DNA from: Mesobacillus sp. AQ2
GTDB taxonomy: Bacteria; Bacillota; Bacilli; Bacillales; Cytobacillaceae
Length of the DNA: 64,000 nucleotides
Assembly: GCF_030122805.1 (NCBI RefSeq)
Contig: NZ_CP126080.1
Span: 2,237,001 to 2,301,000, forward strand
Reading direction: 5' to 3'
Both the position numbers and the translations under genes were made by a program. Below the pieces are notes generated by a model. That model worked only from the letters and a program-made list of their open reading frames with translations, was not told the origin of the DNA and ran no database searches. Positions 50,747 through 59,401 of the stretch are shown one piece after another. Every line of letters starts with the position of its first letter. Position 1 is the stretch's first letter.

Positions 50747-51715
50747 ATGAAGAAATTGAATGCATTTTTATTCGCACTATTATTAACAATTGGCGCATTG
50801 GCAGGGTGTGGTAATGCTGAGCAGTCCAACGCGGGAAAGACAAATAAAACTGAAACGGTTCAACAGGAAGAAGCAAAGTTCCCAGTGAGCATAAAGGATG
50901 GAACTGGACAAGAAGTCACAATCGAATCGAAGCCTGAAAAAATTGTTTCCCTGATTCCAAGCAATACAGAAATTGCATACGGGTTAGGTCTTGATGATCA
51001 AATTATTGGAGTTTCTGATTTTGATAATTTCCCTGAAGAAGTGGCCGAGAAAGAGAAAATTGGCGGAATGGAATTTAATGTTGAGAAAATCATTTCTTTA
51101 AAGCCTGATCTGGTCCTTGCACATGCTTCAGGTGCACATACGTCTGGTGCTGGCCTCCAGCAGCTTAAGGATGCCGGAATCACTGTCCTGGTAGTCAACG
51201 ACGCAACGACATTCGATGCAGTCTATGAATCGATCAGCATGATTGGTACTGCCTTAGGTGAACAGGAAAAGGCCGATACTTTGATTGCAGACATGAAGAA
51301 AAAGATTGAAGAAATCAAAACACAAGCAAAGGAAATCAAAGAAGAAGACAGAAAGTCCGTATTTGTTGAAGTATCACCAACACCGGAAATTTATGCAGCT
51401 GGCAAGAAAACCTTCATTGACGAAATGCTGCAAATCATTAATGCGGATAACACTGTAAAAGAAGAAGGTTGGCCAAAGCTGGACCCAGAGGCCATCATTA
51501 AGAGTAATCCGGATGTGATCATCACGACGCATGGATACTATACCAATGAGCCGGTGAAAAATGTGATAAGCCGGAAAGGCTGGGACAAGATCACTGCAGT
51601 AAAGGAAAACCGCGTGGTTGATGTTCATTCCGATAAGGTGACAAGAACTGGGCCGAGATTGACAGAAGGAGTAGAGGAGCTTGCCAAAGCCGTTTACCCG
51701 GATGTTTTTAAATAA
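50747..51715 (+). CDS. btuF: Corrinoid-binding lipoprotein, BtuF family
   Basis: A 322-aa ABC-type binding protein with lipobox LAGC (Cys near residue 21), an Asn/Thr/Gln-rich linker and the two-lobed helical-backbone fold (PEKIVSLIPSNTEIAYGLG, VLAHASGAHTSGAGLQQL, VKNVISRKGWDKI). Being the first gene after a cobalamin riboswitch, it should capture cobalamin or cobinamide outside the membrane. No BtuC or BtuD gene follows. The permease and ATPase must be encoded elsewhere or were lost. The next gene overlaps its end. Confidence 0.9.
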   Translation: MKKLNAFLFALLLTIGALAGCGNAEQSNAGKTNKTETVQQEEAKFPVSIKDGTGQEVTIESKPEKIVSLIPSNTEIAYGLGLDDQIIGVSDFDNFPEEVAEKEKIGGMEFNVEKIISLKPDLVLAHASGAHTSGAGLQQLKDAGITVLVVNDATTFDAVYESISMIGTALGEQEKADTLIADMKKKIEEIKTQAKEIKEEDRKSVFVEVSPTPEIYAAGKKTFIDEMLQIINADNTVKEEGWPKLDPEAIIKSNPDVIITTHGYYTNEPVKNVISRKGWDKITAVKENRVVDVHSDKVTRTGPRLTEGVEELAKAVYPDVFK

Positions 51716-52484
51716 TTTGCAGAAGATCACAAAAAAGCTGGCACAGTCAATGGCTGCTGCGCAGGAAATAGGCTTGAATCCAGCAGGCTGCTCAGATGAA
51801 CCAGCACAAGTAAAAATAGGAGAAAATCATCTTAAGATGAAGCAAGATTACATTGTCTTGAATTCTCCACTCCCATTAAGAACGATGTCTTCAGGAGTTG
51901 TCGGAGCGGGAACCGGCTGGTACAGCACTTTTGTAAACCGGCATGTGGACAAAGGGTATGACTGCAGCGACCATAGGGAAGAAATGATCCAATATTTGAA
52001 GGAGCAGGGATTACAGCCTGAAGATACGGTCGGGATGATGACGGCAGTCATGCTAGAAGATGTATCCTATAAGCACTATCAGGCAGAAGGATTTTCAATC
52101 TTTATCGTTGTTACGGCAGGTGTTGGAAACGCTGTAGACGCCACGAAAAGCAGTGAGTATTATTCTTTTGATATGTCGCCTGGAACGATAAACATTTGGA
52201 TATTCGTCAGCGGAGAACTGACTGAGGAAGCTTTCATTCAGAGCATCATGACAGCTACTGAAGCGAAGACAAAGGCGCTTCACGATCTGGAAATAAGGGA
52301 TAAGCTATCAGGGTCAGTGGCAACAGGTACATCCACTGACAGCATCCTGGTTGCCTCAACACAGCAGGGGCAAAAAATTGACTACGCCGGCACGATTACT
52401 CCCCTGGGACGAATCATTGGCAGGGGAGTCCATGAATGTACCGTGGAAGCAATCAGGAACAGCAAGAAAAGGGTGAAGACATGA
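51702..52484 (+). CDS. cbiZ: Adenosylcobinamide amidohydrolase CbiZ
   Basis: A protein of about 260 aa. From residue 50 it is the CbiZ domain (MSSGVVGAGTGWYSTFVNRHV, MMTAVMLEDVSYK, VATGTSTDSILVAST, GRIIGRGVHECT), which cuts the amide of (pseudo)cobinamide-type corrinoids so that they can be rebuilt. The first 50 residues are not CbiZ-like. In some Bacillaceae CbiZ is fused behind the BtuD ATPase, so this could be a leftover linker. The start is uncertain: ATG at 51702 overlaps btuF and has no good site, and ATG at 51750 is the alternative. Confidence 0.85.
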   Translation: MFLNNLQKITKKLAQSMAAAQEIGLNPAGCSDEPAQVKIGENHLKMKQDYIVLNSPLPLRTMSSGVVGAGTGWYSTFVNRHVDKGYDCSDHREEMIQYLKEQGLQPEDTVGMMTAVMLEDVSYKHYQAEGFSIFIVVTAGVGNAVDATKSSEYYSFDMSPGTINIWIFVSGELTEEAFIQSIMTATEAKTKALHDLEIRDKLSGSVATGTSTDSILVASTQQGQKIDYAGTITPLGRIIGRGVHECTVEAIRNSKKRVKT

Positions 52485-53464
52485 TCTTTAATCACCTTAT
52501 CGCCGTGACACTGGCGGTCATTCTTGATTGGTATATTGGTGATCCGCCTGACTGGCCGCATCCGGTGAAATGGATGGGAACGCTTATTTACAAATTAGAC
52601 AGTAGAATGAATAGAGGCAGCGGCAGAAAAGCCAAAGGAATGGCAATGGTCGCTGCCGTCCTGTTAATTGTTGGAGGCATCGGTGTTCTGCTTACATCAT
52701 TCTTTTACTTCCTGCATCCCTTAGCAGGAATCCTGTTGGAAGCTGTGATGATTTCGACTGCAATTGCTCAAAAAAGCCTGATAGAAGCCGGATTATCGGT
52801 CTATTATCCACTTGCAGACCATGATTTGAAAGAGTCGAGGCATAAGCTATCCTGGATTGTTGGCCGTGATACAGAGCAGCTTGAAGAACCAGAAATTGTC
52901 CGGGCTGCTGTCGAGACGGTTGCCGAAAATACGAGCGATGGCATCACAGCCCCACTATTCTGTGCCGTAATTGGCGGTGCACCGCTTGCGCTTATGTATC
53001 GGGCAATTAATACCTGTGATTCGATGGTCGGATATAAAAATAATCAATACTTGGACTTTGGCTGGGCATCGGCAAAACTTGATGATTTGGTGAACTGGGT
53101 GCCAAGCAGGATTACTTCACTTTGTATGGTCATGATGAACCGCCCGCTTTACATCACAAGAATGGCAGCCTGGAAAATGGTCAGGCGCGATGCCAAGAAG
53201 CACCCGAGCCCAAACAGCGGCTGGGGCGAGGCAGCGGTGGCAGCCATATTGGGTGTCCAGCTCGGGGGCACAAATTATTATAAAGGGATTGTTTCAGAAC
53301 GCGCTGCGATGGGCGAAGCACTAGTTATATTAGAGAAAAATCATATTTTAGCAGCAAACAAAATAGTAACAGCGACTGTTCCGCTTTTTCTGGCAGTGCT
53401 GTGGCTTGGGGGGATTCTTGTTGAAATGGCCATCTCATGGTGCCAATCCACACTATTTATTTGA
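52481..53464 (+). CDS. cbiB: Adenosylcobinamide-phosphate synthase CbiB
   Basis: A 327-aa membrane enzyme that amidates cobyric acid with (R)-1-amino-2-propanol O-phosphate. Marks: DWYIGDPPDWPHPVKWMG at the N-terminus, VAENTSDGITAPLFCAVIGGAP, YRAINTCDSMVGYKN and NSGWGEAAVAAILGVQLGG. The start at 52481 overlaps the cbiZ stop (ATGA), with AAAGGGTGAA in front. Its end overlaps the cobD-like gene by 44 bp. Confidence 0.94.
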   Translation: MIFNHLIAVTLAVILDWYIGDPPDWPHPVKWMGTLIYKLDSRMNRGSGRKAKGMAMVAAVLLIVGGIGVLLTSFFYFLHPLAGILLEAVMISTAIAQKSLIEAGLSVYYPLADHDLKESRHKLSWIVGRDTEQLEEPEIVRAAVETVAENTSDGITAPLFCAVIGGAPLALMYRAINTCDSMVGYKNNQYLDFGWASAKLDDLVNWVPSRITSLCMVMMNRPLYITRMAAWKMVRRDAKKHPSPNSGWGEAAVAAILGVQLGGTNYYKGIVSERAAMGEALVILEKNHILAANKIVTATVPLFLAVLWLGGILVEMAISWCQSTLFI

Positions 53465-54497
53465 AGCAATGAATCTGCCGGTTCCAAAGGAAAAGCTGGA
53501 TTTCAGCGCCAACATTAATCCGCTTGGTCCGCCTCCTGTGTTAAAAGAGAATTGGTTTCGGCTTCTTGAGTCTGTTATGGAGTATCCAGATCCACATGGG
53601 ACGATTTTAAAAAGTAAGATTGCAAAAAAAGAAGGATTGCACGAAAGCCATGTCCTGCTTGGGAATGGTGGTGCTGAAATCATTTCGCTGATTGGCAGGA
53701 TGCTTGCTGGAAAGCGGGCGGTGATTGTCCAGCCTTCTTTTTCGGAATATGAAGAAGCTTGCAGGGTGAGTGGCTGCCATGTGCAGTATCACAAGCTAGA
53801 TGAGGGATGGGAATGGAGGGATGATAATTTAAATGCAAAGCTAAAGAGCGCAGATGCTTTATTTCTTTGCAATCCCAATAATCCAACTGGAGTGTATTAT
53901 TCAAGGTCCACTATCCTTTATTTGCTGGAGGAGTGCAGGAGGCATCAATGCTTGCTGATCTTAGATGAGGTGTTTTACGACTTCCTTGGAAAATACGAAT
54001 CTATCACACATAACATAAAGGAATATCCTAATCTGCTCATCATCCGTTCGATGACAAAAATGTTTGCAATACCTGGATTGAGGCTTGGCTACTTGCTTGC
54101 AGATCCAGTTGTCATTAGCAAGATAGCAGCATTCCAGCCGCATTGGAGCACAAATGCGATTGCCCTGAAAACAGGTGAATGGTGTCTCGACAGTGAATCA
54201 TACATAAAAGAAACGAGGGCCTTAATCGAGCAGGAAAGAACGCGGCTTTTCCATTTCTATCAGAAACATGGCCTGCTGGTGTCCCAATCCAGAGTGAATT
54301 TTTATCTGTTGAAGGATCCATCTCTTGAAGACCAGCATTCCTTCCTGCAATACCTGCTTCATAGAGGAATAATCCCAAGACATACTGTGAACTTTCCTGG
54401 GCTTGAAGGAAAATGGCTGCGATTTGCCATCAAGGGACCTGAAGCTAACGACAAATTGATGGGGGAGGTGGAAAAATGGCTGGACAGTCGTCTTTGA
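53421..54497 (+). CDS. cobD: L-threonine-O-3-phosphate decarboxylase (CobD-like aminotransferase)
   Basis: A 358-aa PLP enzyme of the histidinol-phosphate aminotransferase class. It starts in the usual way for CobD (WPSHGANPHYLFEA, FSANINPLGPP), has CNPNNPTG, the Asp in LILDEVFYDF and the PLP lysine in RSMTKMFAIPGLRLGY. CobD makes (R)-1-amino-2-propanol O-phosphate, the substrate of CbiB. It starts inside cbiB at one of two adjacent TTG codons (53418 or 53421) behind GGGGGGA. Confidence 0.9.
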   Translation: MKWPSHGANPHYLFEAMNLPVPKEKLDFSANINPLGPPPVLKENWFRLLESVMEYPDPHGTILKSKIAKKEGLHESHVLLGNGGAEIISLIGRMLAGKRAVIVQPSFSEYEEACRVSGCHVQYHKLDEGWEWRDDNLNAKLKSADALFLCNPNNPTGVYYSRSTILYLLEECRRHQCLLILDEVFYDFLGKYESITHNIKEYPNLLIIRSMTKMFAIPGLRLGYLLADPVVISKIAAFQPHWSTNAIALKTGEWCLDSESYIKETRALIEQERTRLFHFYQKHGLLVSQSRVNFYLLKDPSLEDQHSFLQYLLHRGIIPRHTVNFPGLEGKWLRFAIKGPEANDKLMGEVEKWLDSRL

Positions 54498-55057
54498 TTT
54501 TTATCAGCGGCGGTGTTCGCAGCGGCAAAAGCCGTTTTGCCGAGGTCCTTGCAGGAAGAATGGAAACCGAATATTCCGGACAGTTGCACTACGTCGCTGC
54601 AGGGCAGCCAGGTGATGTGGAAATGAGAGAGAGAATCATGCGGCATCAACAGGACCGTGAACTCAGCGGGCTGAAATGGAGAACATGGGAAATCCCAAGA
54701 AATCTATCTCCGCTTTCAACACTTCTGACTAAAAATGATATTGTCCTGCTGGATTGTCTAACCACGCTGTTGAATAATGAATTTTTTCATGAAGATGGGC
54801 AGTGGGAAAAAGCTGACTTCCCGAAAATGATTGTTACAAAGGTCATGAATGAACTGAGGCAAGTGGCCCAACAGGCAAGGACATTTATCGTTGTCAGTAA
54901 TGAGGTCTTAGGGGAAGCAATAGGCGATGGTCGGCTTGTCTTCACTTATGCTCAGGTCCTTGGCCAAATCCACCAAGCTCTTATAAAAGAGGCGGATTAT
55001 GCATATTTAGTTGAAGCTGGGCTGCCGATTTTAATGAAGGGAGAGGGTTCTCCATGA
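54476..55057 (+). CDS. cobU: Adenosylcobinamide kinase / guanylyltransferase CobU
   Basis: A 193-aa P-loop enzyme that phosphorylates adenosylcobinamide and moves GMP onto the product. P-loop GGVRSGKS is at about 12-19, followed by YVAAGQPGD, RIMRHQQDR (guanylylated His region), LLDCLTTLLNNEF and VVSNEVLGEAIGDGRLVFTYAQVLG. It overlaps the preceding gene by 22 bp with GGGGGAGG in front of the ATG. Confidence 0.93.
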   Translation: MAGQSSLIFISGGVRSGKSRFAEVLAGRMETEYSGQLHYVAAGQPGDVEMRERIMRHQQDRELSGLKWRTWEIPRNLSPLSTLLTKNDIVLLDCLTTLLNNEFFHEDGQWEKADFPKMIVTKVMNELRQVAQQARTFIVVSNEVLGEAIGDGRLVFTYAQVLGQIHQALIKEADYAYLVEAGLPILMKGEGSP

Positions 55058-56556
55058 AAGGGATTATGGTTCTGGGCACAGCATCTGATGTGGGGAAGAG
55101 CCTGATTGCCACCGCAATCTGCCGGGCCTATGCAAAAGAAGGCGTTCGAGTAGCGCCGTTCAAGTCGCAAAATATGTCCAACAACTCGTATGTCACCTTT
55201 GATGGAAAGGAGATCGGCAGAGCCCAGGGGATCCAGGCAGAAGCAGCAAGGACAGAGGCGACGGTATGGATGAACCCTATTCTCCTAAAGCCGAGGTCCG
55301 ACCAGGATGCTGAAGTAATCTTATTTGGTGAAGTGGCGAATACCTTATCCGGAAAGGCATACAGAGAGACTTTTTACGAACGGGGACTTGAAGCCATTTC
55401 TTTCGCTTTTGAAAAGCTTGACGAAGAGTATGAAATGATTGTGATGGAGGGTGCAGGCAGCCCGGTGGAAATTAATTTGAAGGACCGTGAGCTTGTTAAC
55501 ATGAAAGTCGCGGAAATCGCCGATGTTCCCGCTGTACTGGTAGCGGATATTGACAGGGGCGGGGTTTTTGCCAGCATTATCGGCACTTTGGAGCTCATGT
55601 CCCCCGAAGAAAAAGCGAGGGTAAAAGGCTTGATTATCAATAAATTCCGCGGAGACCGATCCTTGTTTGAAGACGGAATAAAATGGCTGGAATCCAGGAC
55701 AGGGATTCCTGTTCTCGGTGTTCTTCCATTTCTAGAATACCATATGATCGATGGCGAGGATTCTTTGTCGATTCCATCTCGCAAACACAGCTCAGGTCTT
55801 GATATTGCAGTGATTAAGCCGCCATATATATCAAACTATACTGATTTAGAGCCTTTTTATCTAGAAGAAGGTGTTTCGGTCCGTTGGGTCGATTCACTGG
55901 AAGAAATAGGAGTACCTGACGCCGTGATCTTGCCTGGCACAAAAAGCACTATCAAGGACCTTCAAAACTTTAAAAGAGCAGGGATTGACAACTGGCTCCG
56001 TGATTATGCAGATAGTGGCGGTTTTATCGTCGGGATTTGCGGGGGATATCAAATGCTTGGCGAGAAGCTCATTGACCCATTCGGCAGTGATACCGGTGCT
56101 GTTTTTTTCGTAGAGGATGGATTAGGTATTATACCAGCGGAGACTACTTTTTCCAGGGTAAAAACAACCTCCAGGGCAGAAGGAGTGATTCATCCCTTGA
56201 TAGGAACCGCACTTTCAGCAGCAGGTTACGAAATCCATTTAGGAGAAACTGAAATGACTTCAGCACACCAGCCACTATTGTTATTAGAAGAAGGCAGAGC
56301 GGAGGGATTCTATGGGAGTGATGGCCGAGTCATTGGCACATACCTTCACCATCTATTTCACAATGATGAATGGAGAAATCACTGGCTGAATTCGATCAGA
56401 AGTGCCAAGGGACTGCCAGTGCGAGATCCGGTCTATATCAGCAGGCAAAAGGAACAGAAGTATGATGAACTGGCTAGCCATCTTGTGAAACATCTTGACT
56501 GGAAGAAGCTGAAGGAAATATCTGAACAATGGAGAAGCAGACATGAAATGGTTTAA
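55054..56556 (+). CDS. cobQ: Cobyric acid synthase CobQ
   Basis: A 500-aa glutamine-dependent amidotransferase that amidates four side chains of adenosylcobyrinate diamide. The N-terminal ATPase domain shows VLGTASDVGKSLIATA (P-loop), PFKSQNMSNNSYVT, EGAGSPVEINL and DIDRGGVFASIIGT. The C-terminal glutaminase has the nucleophile Cys in GFIVGICGGYQMLG and the His in GTYLHHLFHN. It overlaps cobU by 4 bp and cobS by 14 bp. Because no corrin ring genes are here, it serves repair after CbiZ and salvage. Confidence 0.95.
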   Translation: MKGIMVLGTASDVGKSLIATAICRAYAKEGVRVAPFKSQNMSNNSYVTFDGKEIGRAQGIQAEAARTEATVWMNPILLKPRSDQDAEVILFGEVANTLSGKAYRETFYERGLEAISFAFEKLDEEYEMIVMEGAGSPVEINLKDRELVNMKVAEIADVPAVLVADIDRGGVFASIIGTLELMSPEEKARVKGLIINKFRGDRSLFEDGIKWLESRTGIPVLGVLPFLEYHMIDGEDSLSIPSRKHSSGLDIAVIKPPYISNYTDLEPFYLEEGVSVRWVDSLEEIGVPDAVILPGTKSTIKDLQNFKRAGIDNWLRDYADSGGFIVGICGGYQMLGEKLIDPFGSDTGAVFFVEDGLGIIPAETTFSRVKTTSRAEGVIHPLIGTALSAAGYEIHLGETEMTSAHQPLLLLEEGRAEGFYGSDGRVIGTYLHHLFHNDEWRNHWLNSIRSAKGLPVRDPVYISRQKEQKYDELASHLVKHLDWKKLKEISEQWRSRHEMV

Positions 56557-57328
56557 AGGGCTTCTGATCAACCTGCAGTTCTTCTCGACGATTCCAATTC
56601 CTGTGGAATTGCCGATGGACAAAAAGCATCTTGAGAGAGCAATACAGACATTTCCTCTGCTTGGGCTTTTGCAAGGTGCCGTTTATTCAGCTATTCTCTT
56701 TGCGATTGTAGAGTGGAGTCCGTTTTCGGATTTAGCGGGTGCCTTTGCAGTATGGCTGGCTTACAATATTTTAACCGGAGGAATCCATCTTGATGGGTGG
56801 ATCGATTCAAGTGATGCCTATTTTTCTTACCGCGATCAGGAAAAACGTTTAGAAATCATGAAAGATCCCAGGACAGGGGCGTTTGGTGTCTTGTCCGTAA
56901 TTATGCTTTTGAGTGCAAAGTTTTTCTTTATTTACGAAATTGCAGGTATGCTGCACAATGCTACTTATCTGCTAGCAATTGCTATTCCATTTCTCGCCCG
57001 GATCGTGATGGGGACCCTTCTCGTTACTGTCAGACCCGCCAAAAATGAGGGGCTTGGCGCATTATTTAATCATGCTTCTTCAAAAACAACGTTATGGATT
57101 TACCCTTTATATCTTTTTGGGTTTGTGGGAATCCTGCTTTTTTACGGATTATATATTGGCGCGGCCAGCTATTTCACTGCAGTCATTTTCATTGTGATGT
57201 TCCTTAAGAAGAAAATTATTGAGTGGTTTGGCGGAATGACTGGAGATACGCTTGGAGCCAGTGTCGAATTGACGGAGGTTTTGCTGTGGATGATATTGTG
57301 GCTATTGCATTATTTCGCCATGGGATGA
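56543..57328 (+). CDS. cobS: Adenosylcobinamide-GDP ribazoletransferase CobS
   Basis: A 261-aa membrane protein with six or so spans that joins the nucleotide loop to GDP-cobinamide. Marks: INLQFFSTIPIPVE at the N-terminus, NILTGGIHLDGWIDSSDAYFSYRD with the metal-binding Asp residues, DPRTGAFGVLSVI, and GGMTGDTLGASVELTE near the end. The following gene starts inside its last 43 bp. Confidence 0.95.
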   Translation: MKWFKGLLINLQFFSTIPIPVELPMDKKHLERAIQTFPLLGLLQGAVYSAILFAIVEWSPFSDLAGAFAVWLAYNILTGGIHLDGWIDSSDAYFSYRDQEKRLEIMKDPRTGAFGVLSVIMLLSAKFFFIYEIAGMLHNATYLLAIAIPFLARIVMGTLLVTVRPAKNEGLGALFNHASSKTTLWIYPLYLFGFVGILLFYGLYIGAASYFTAVIFIVMFLKKKIIEWFGGMTGDTLGASVELTEVLLWMILWLLHYFAMG

Positions 57329-57915
57329 CTTTGGAAAATAAACGTAAGGCGTACCTGGGATGGACGGATTCAACTCTGGTCCCGGGACAGGTTTTAACCA
57401 AGATTCCCGGGGTCTTTGATTGGATTTTTACCAGCGATCTTGGCAGATGCAGAGAAACAGCTAAAATCCTCTTTCCCAAAAATGAACCAGAGATTTCACC
57501 TGAGCTCCGGGAAATGAATTTCGGGGACTGGGAAGGAAAAACATTTGACCAGCTGAAGAAGGATGTCATGTACCAAAATTGGCTGGATGAACCTTTCAAG
57601 GTATCTCCTCCAAATGGTGAATCTTTTTCTGCTTTTACTCTGCGTGTAGAGAAAGGTTGGAACGAAATTACTAAAAGGTTCCTTGAAAATCGTATCCAAA
57701 CAGCTGCACTCGTCACTCATGGAGGAGTGATCCGTTATTTACTGACGCGGTATGCTACTGAAGAGAGAAAGTTTTGGGACTGGAACATTCCTTATGGCCA
57801 GGGCTATCGATTAACCTGGAGCAGAGAGGGTTTAAGGAGGGGAGAAAGGTGCATTTCGTTACAGGAGGTGCCTTCAATGGAAAATCAAAATGGGTCAGAG
57901 AACAATATCAGTTAG
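57286..57915 (+). CDS. Histidine phosphatase family protein (CobC-like)
   Basis: A 209-aa phosphoglycerate-mutase-type phosphatase. The catalytic RHG is in ALFRHGMT, followed by DLGRCRETA, EMNFGDWEGKTFDQL and the second His in LVTHGGVIRYL. It is one of two such genes in the operon and could remove phosphate from alpha-ribazole phosphate or adenosylcobalamin phosphate. The GTG at 57286 follows GGAGG at 7 nt and overlaps cobS. The end overlaps the next gene by 67 bp. Confidence 0.85.
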   Translation: MDDIVAIALFRHGMTLENKRKAYLGWTDSTLVPGQVLTKIPGVFDWIFTSDLGRCRETAKILFPKNEPEISPELREMNFGDWEGKTFDQLKKDVMYQNWLDEPFKVSPPNGESFSAFTLRVEKGWNEITKRFLENRIQTAALVTHGGVIRYLLTRYATEERKFWDWNIPYGQGYRLTWSREGLRRGERCISLQEVPSMENQNGSENNIS

Positions 57916-58277
57916 AGGACCTGGAACATACTTGGATTTCTGCTTACAAAGGGGAGAAAATCCCTGATCTTAATAGTAAGAAAATCATTGTTCTGGAAGG
58001 CATCGAAGTGTGGATTCGAGAAGTGACGCGAAGCATTTCGGCAGACTCAAGCCGGGAAAAATGGCAGTCACTTATTCAAGAGTGGATGAAGTGGGAAAGT
58101 ATGGACGACAAACGGAAACTGATACTGATTGGGAATGACATTTCAAAAGGAATCGTTCCCATTGCACCCGAAGAGCGATTGTGGCGCGACGCAACAGGAT
58201 GGGTTTACCAGGATCTTGTATCAGATGCTGAACGGGTTGATGTGATCTGGTATGGAATCAGTCAGAAACTAAAATAA
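57849..58277 (+). CDS. Short CobU-like P-loop protein
   Basis: A 142-aa protein with a P-loop GGAFNGKSKW at its start, IIVLEGIEVWIREVTRS as a Walker B-like strand, and LILIGNDISKGIVPIAPEERLWRD, which is the counterpart of the VSNEVG-GIVP motif in CobU kinases. It lacks the middle part of CobU that holds the guanylylated histidine. It may be a reduced kinase or a regulatory paralogue. The GTG at 57849 follows AAGGAGGGGAG. The upstream open frame is only overlap with the phosphatase gene. Confidence 0.75.
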   Translation: MHFVTGGAFNGKSKWVREQYQLEDLEHTWISAYKGEKIPDLNSKKIIVLEGIEVWIREVTRSISADSSREKWQSLIQEWMKWESMDDKRKLILIGNDISKGIVPIAPEERLWRDATGWVYQDLVSDAERVDVIWYGISQKLK

Positions 58278-58289
58278 AGGGGAATGGAT

Positions 58290-58886
58290 ATGAGACTATA
58301 TACGAGAACAGGCGATAAAGGAAAAACTAGCATTATCGGAGGCCGGGTGGAAAAAGATGATATTCGTGTAGAAGCTTACGGAACTGTCGATGAAGTAAAC
58401 TGCTTTGTTGGCCAGGCTATTACCCAGCTGAATCCTAAGCTTTTTGCTGATGTGCTTGAAGACCTCGAAAAGATCCAACATGAGCTGTTCGATTGCGGCG
58501 GGGATCTGGCAAATATAACAAAAAGCCGTGAGCTCAAGCTGACAAAGGAATCAGTAGAATACCTGGAAAAAAAAATCGATGAGCTGATTTTGGAAGCTCC
58601 AGAGCTTGAGAGATTCATATTGCCTGGAGGAGCTCCTGCTGCAGCTTCGGTCCACCTTGCCCGTACCGTCACAAGAAGGGCTGAAAGATTAGTTGTTTCA
58701 TTGTTGAAAGCTGATCCGGACGTTTCAGATACAGCTTTGCAATTCTTGAATCGATTGTCCGATTATTTCTTCGCTCTCGCCAGGGTGATTAATTTCAGGC
58801 TCAATCTGCAGGATGTCGAATACGTAAGAAGTGCGAAAGTGTTCAGGGAAGGAAAGCGCAGGGAGGAAAAGCAGGGTGAAAAATAA
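58290..58886 (+). CDS. Cob(I)alamin adenosyltransferase, PduO type
   Basis: A 198-aa PduO-family adenosyltransferase that attaches the upper adenosyl ligand to cob(I)alamin or cobinamide using ATP. RLYTRTGDKGKTS at the N-terminus binds ATP. EAYGTVDEVN, FILPGGAPAAASVHLARTVTRRAER and LQFLNRLSDYFFALAR carry the other conserved residues. The ATG at 58290 has AAAGGGG at proper spacing. The end overlaps the ECF gene. Confidence 0.94.
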   Translation: MRLYTRTGDKGKTSIIGGRVEKDDIRVEAYGTVDEVNCFVGQAITQLNPKLFADVLEDLEKIQHELFDCGGDLANITKSRELKLTKESVEYLEKKIDELILEAPELERFILPGGAPAAASVHLARTVTRRAERLVVSLLKADPDVSDTALQFLNRLSDYFFALARVINFRLNLQDVEYVRSAKVFREGKRREEKQGEK

Positions 58887-59367
58887 AAAACTTTCCTGGT
58901 TAGCCATGTTCATCGCCCTTTCCGCAGCGGGATCTTTCATCAAGATCCCGGCAGTGATAGGGAGTGTGGCATTCGATACCTTGCCTGCCCTTGTGGCTGC
59001 AGGAGTACTGGGAGGAACTGCAGGAGCAGCAGTGGGCGCAATCGGTCATCTGCTGTCTGCACTTGCTTCTGGGATGCCGCTGGGACCATTTCATTTCCTG
59101 ATTGCCGGTGAAATGGCCCTGCTGGTTTATTTTTTCGGCTTGTTAAAAAGGAGCGGCAAAAACTGGTCATCAGGCATACTATTTTTTCTGGGCAACACCT
59201 TCGCTGCACCGCTGCCGTTTATTCTGCTAATGGGAAAGTCTTTTTACTTAGCGATCGTTCCATCGTTGTTTATTGGCTCCATCCTGAATACAATCCTTGC
59301 TTTTCTCGTTTTGCCGAGAATTGCCAGAGTTTTTGGTCGCAGCCTTGCATTCTCAAGACAGGCTTAA
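58876..59367 (+). CDS. cblT: ECF transporter S component, probably alpha-ribazole transporter CblT
   Basis: A 163-aa membrane protein with five to six spans and the S-component look (AMFIALSAAGSFIKIP, VLGGTAGAAVGAIGHLLSAL, PFHFLIAGEMALLVYFFG). It would bind a small molecule and work with the shared energy-coupling module encoded elsewhere. In Listeria and Geobacillus the CblT transporter and CblS kinase salvage alpha-ribazole, and the next gene fits CblS, hence the assignment. The GTG at 58876 follows GGAGG. Confidence 0.8.
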   Translation: MKNKKLSWLAMFIALSAAGSFIKIPAVIGSVAFDTLPALVAAGVLGGTAGAAVGAIGHLLSALASGMPLGPFHFLIAGEMALLVYFFGLLKRSGKNWSSGILFFLGNTFAAPLPFILLMGKSFYLAIVPSLFIGSILNTILAFLVLPRIARVFGRSLAFSRQA

Positions 59368-59401
59368 ACCAACTTAAAACGGTGCAGGGAGGAAAAAGTT
59401 A

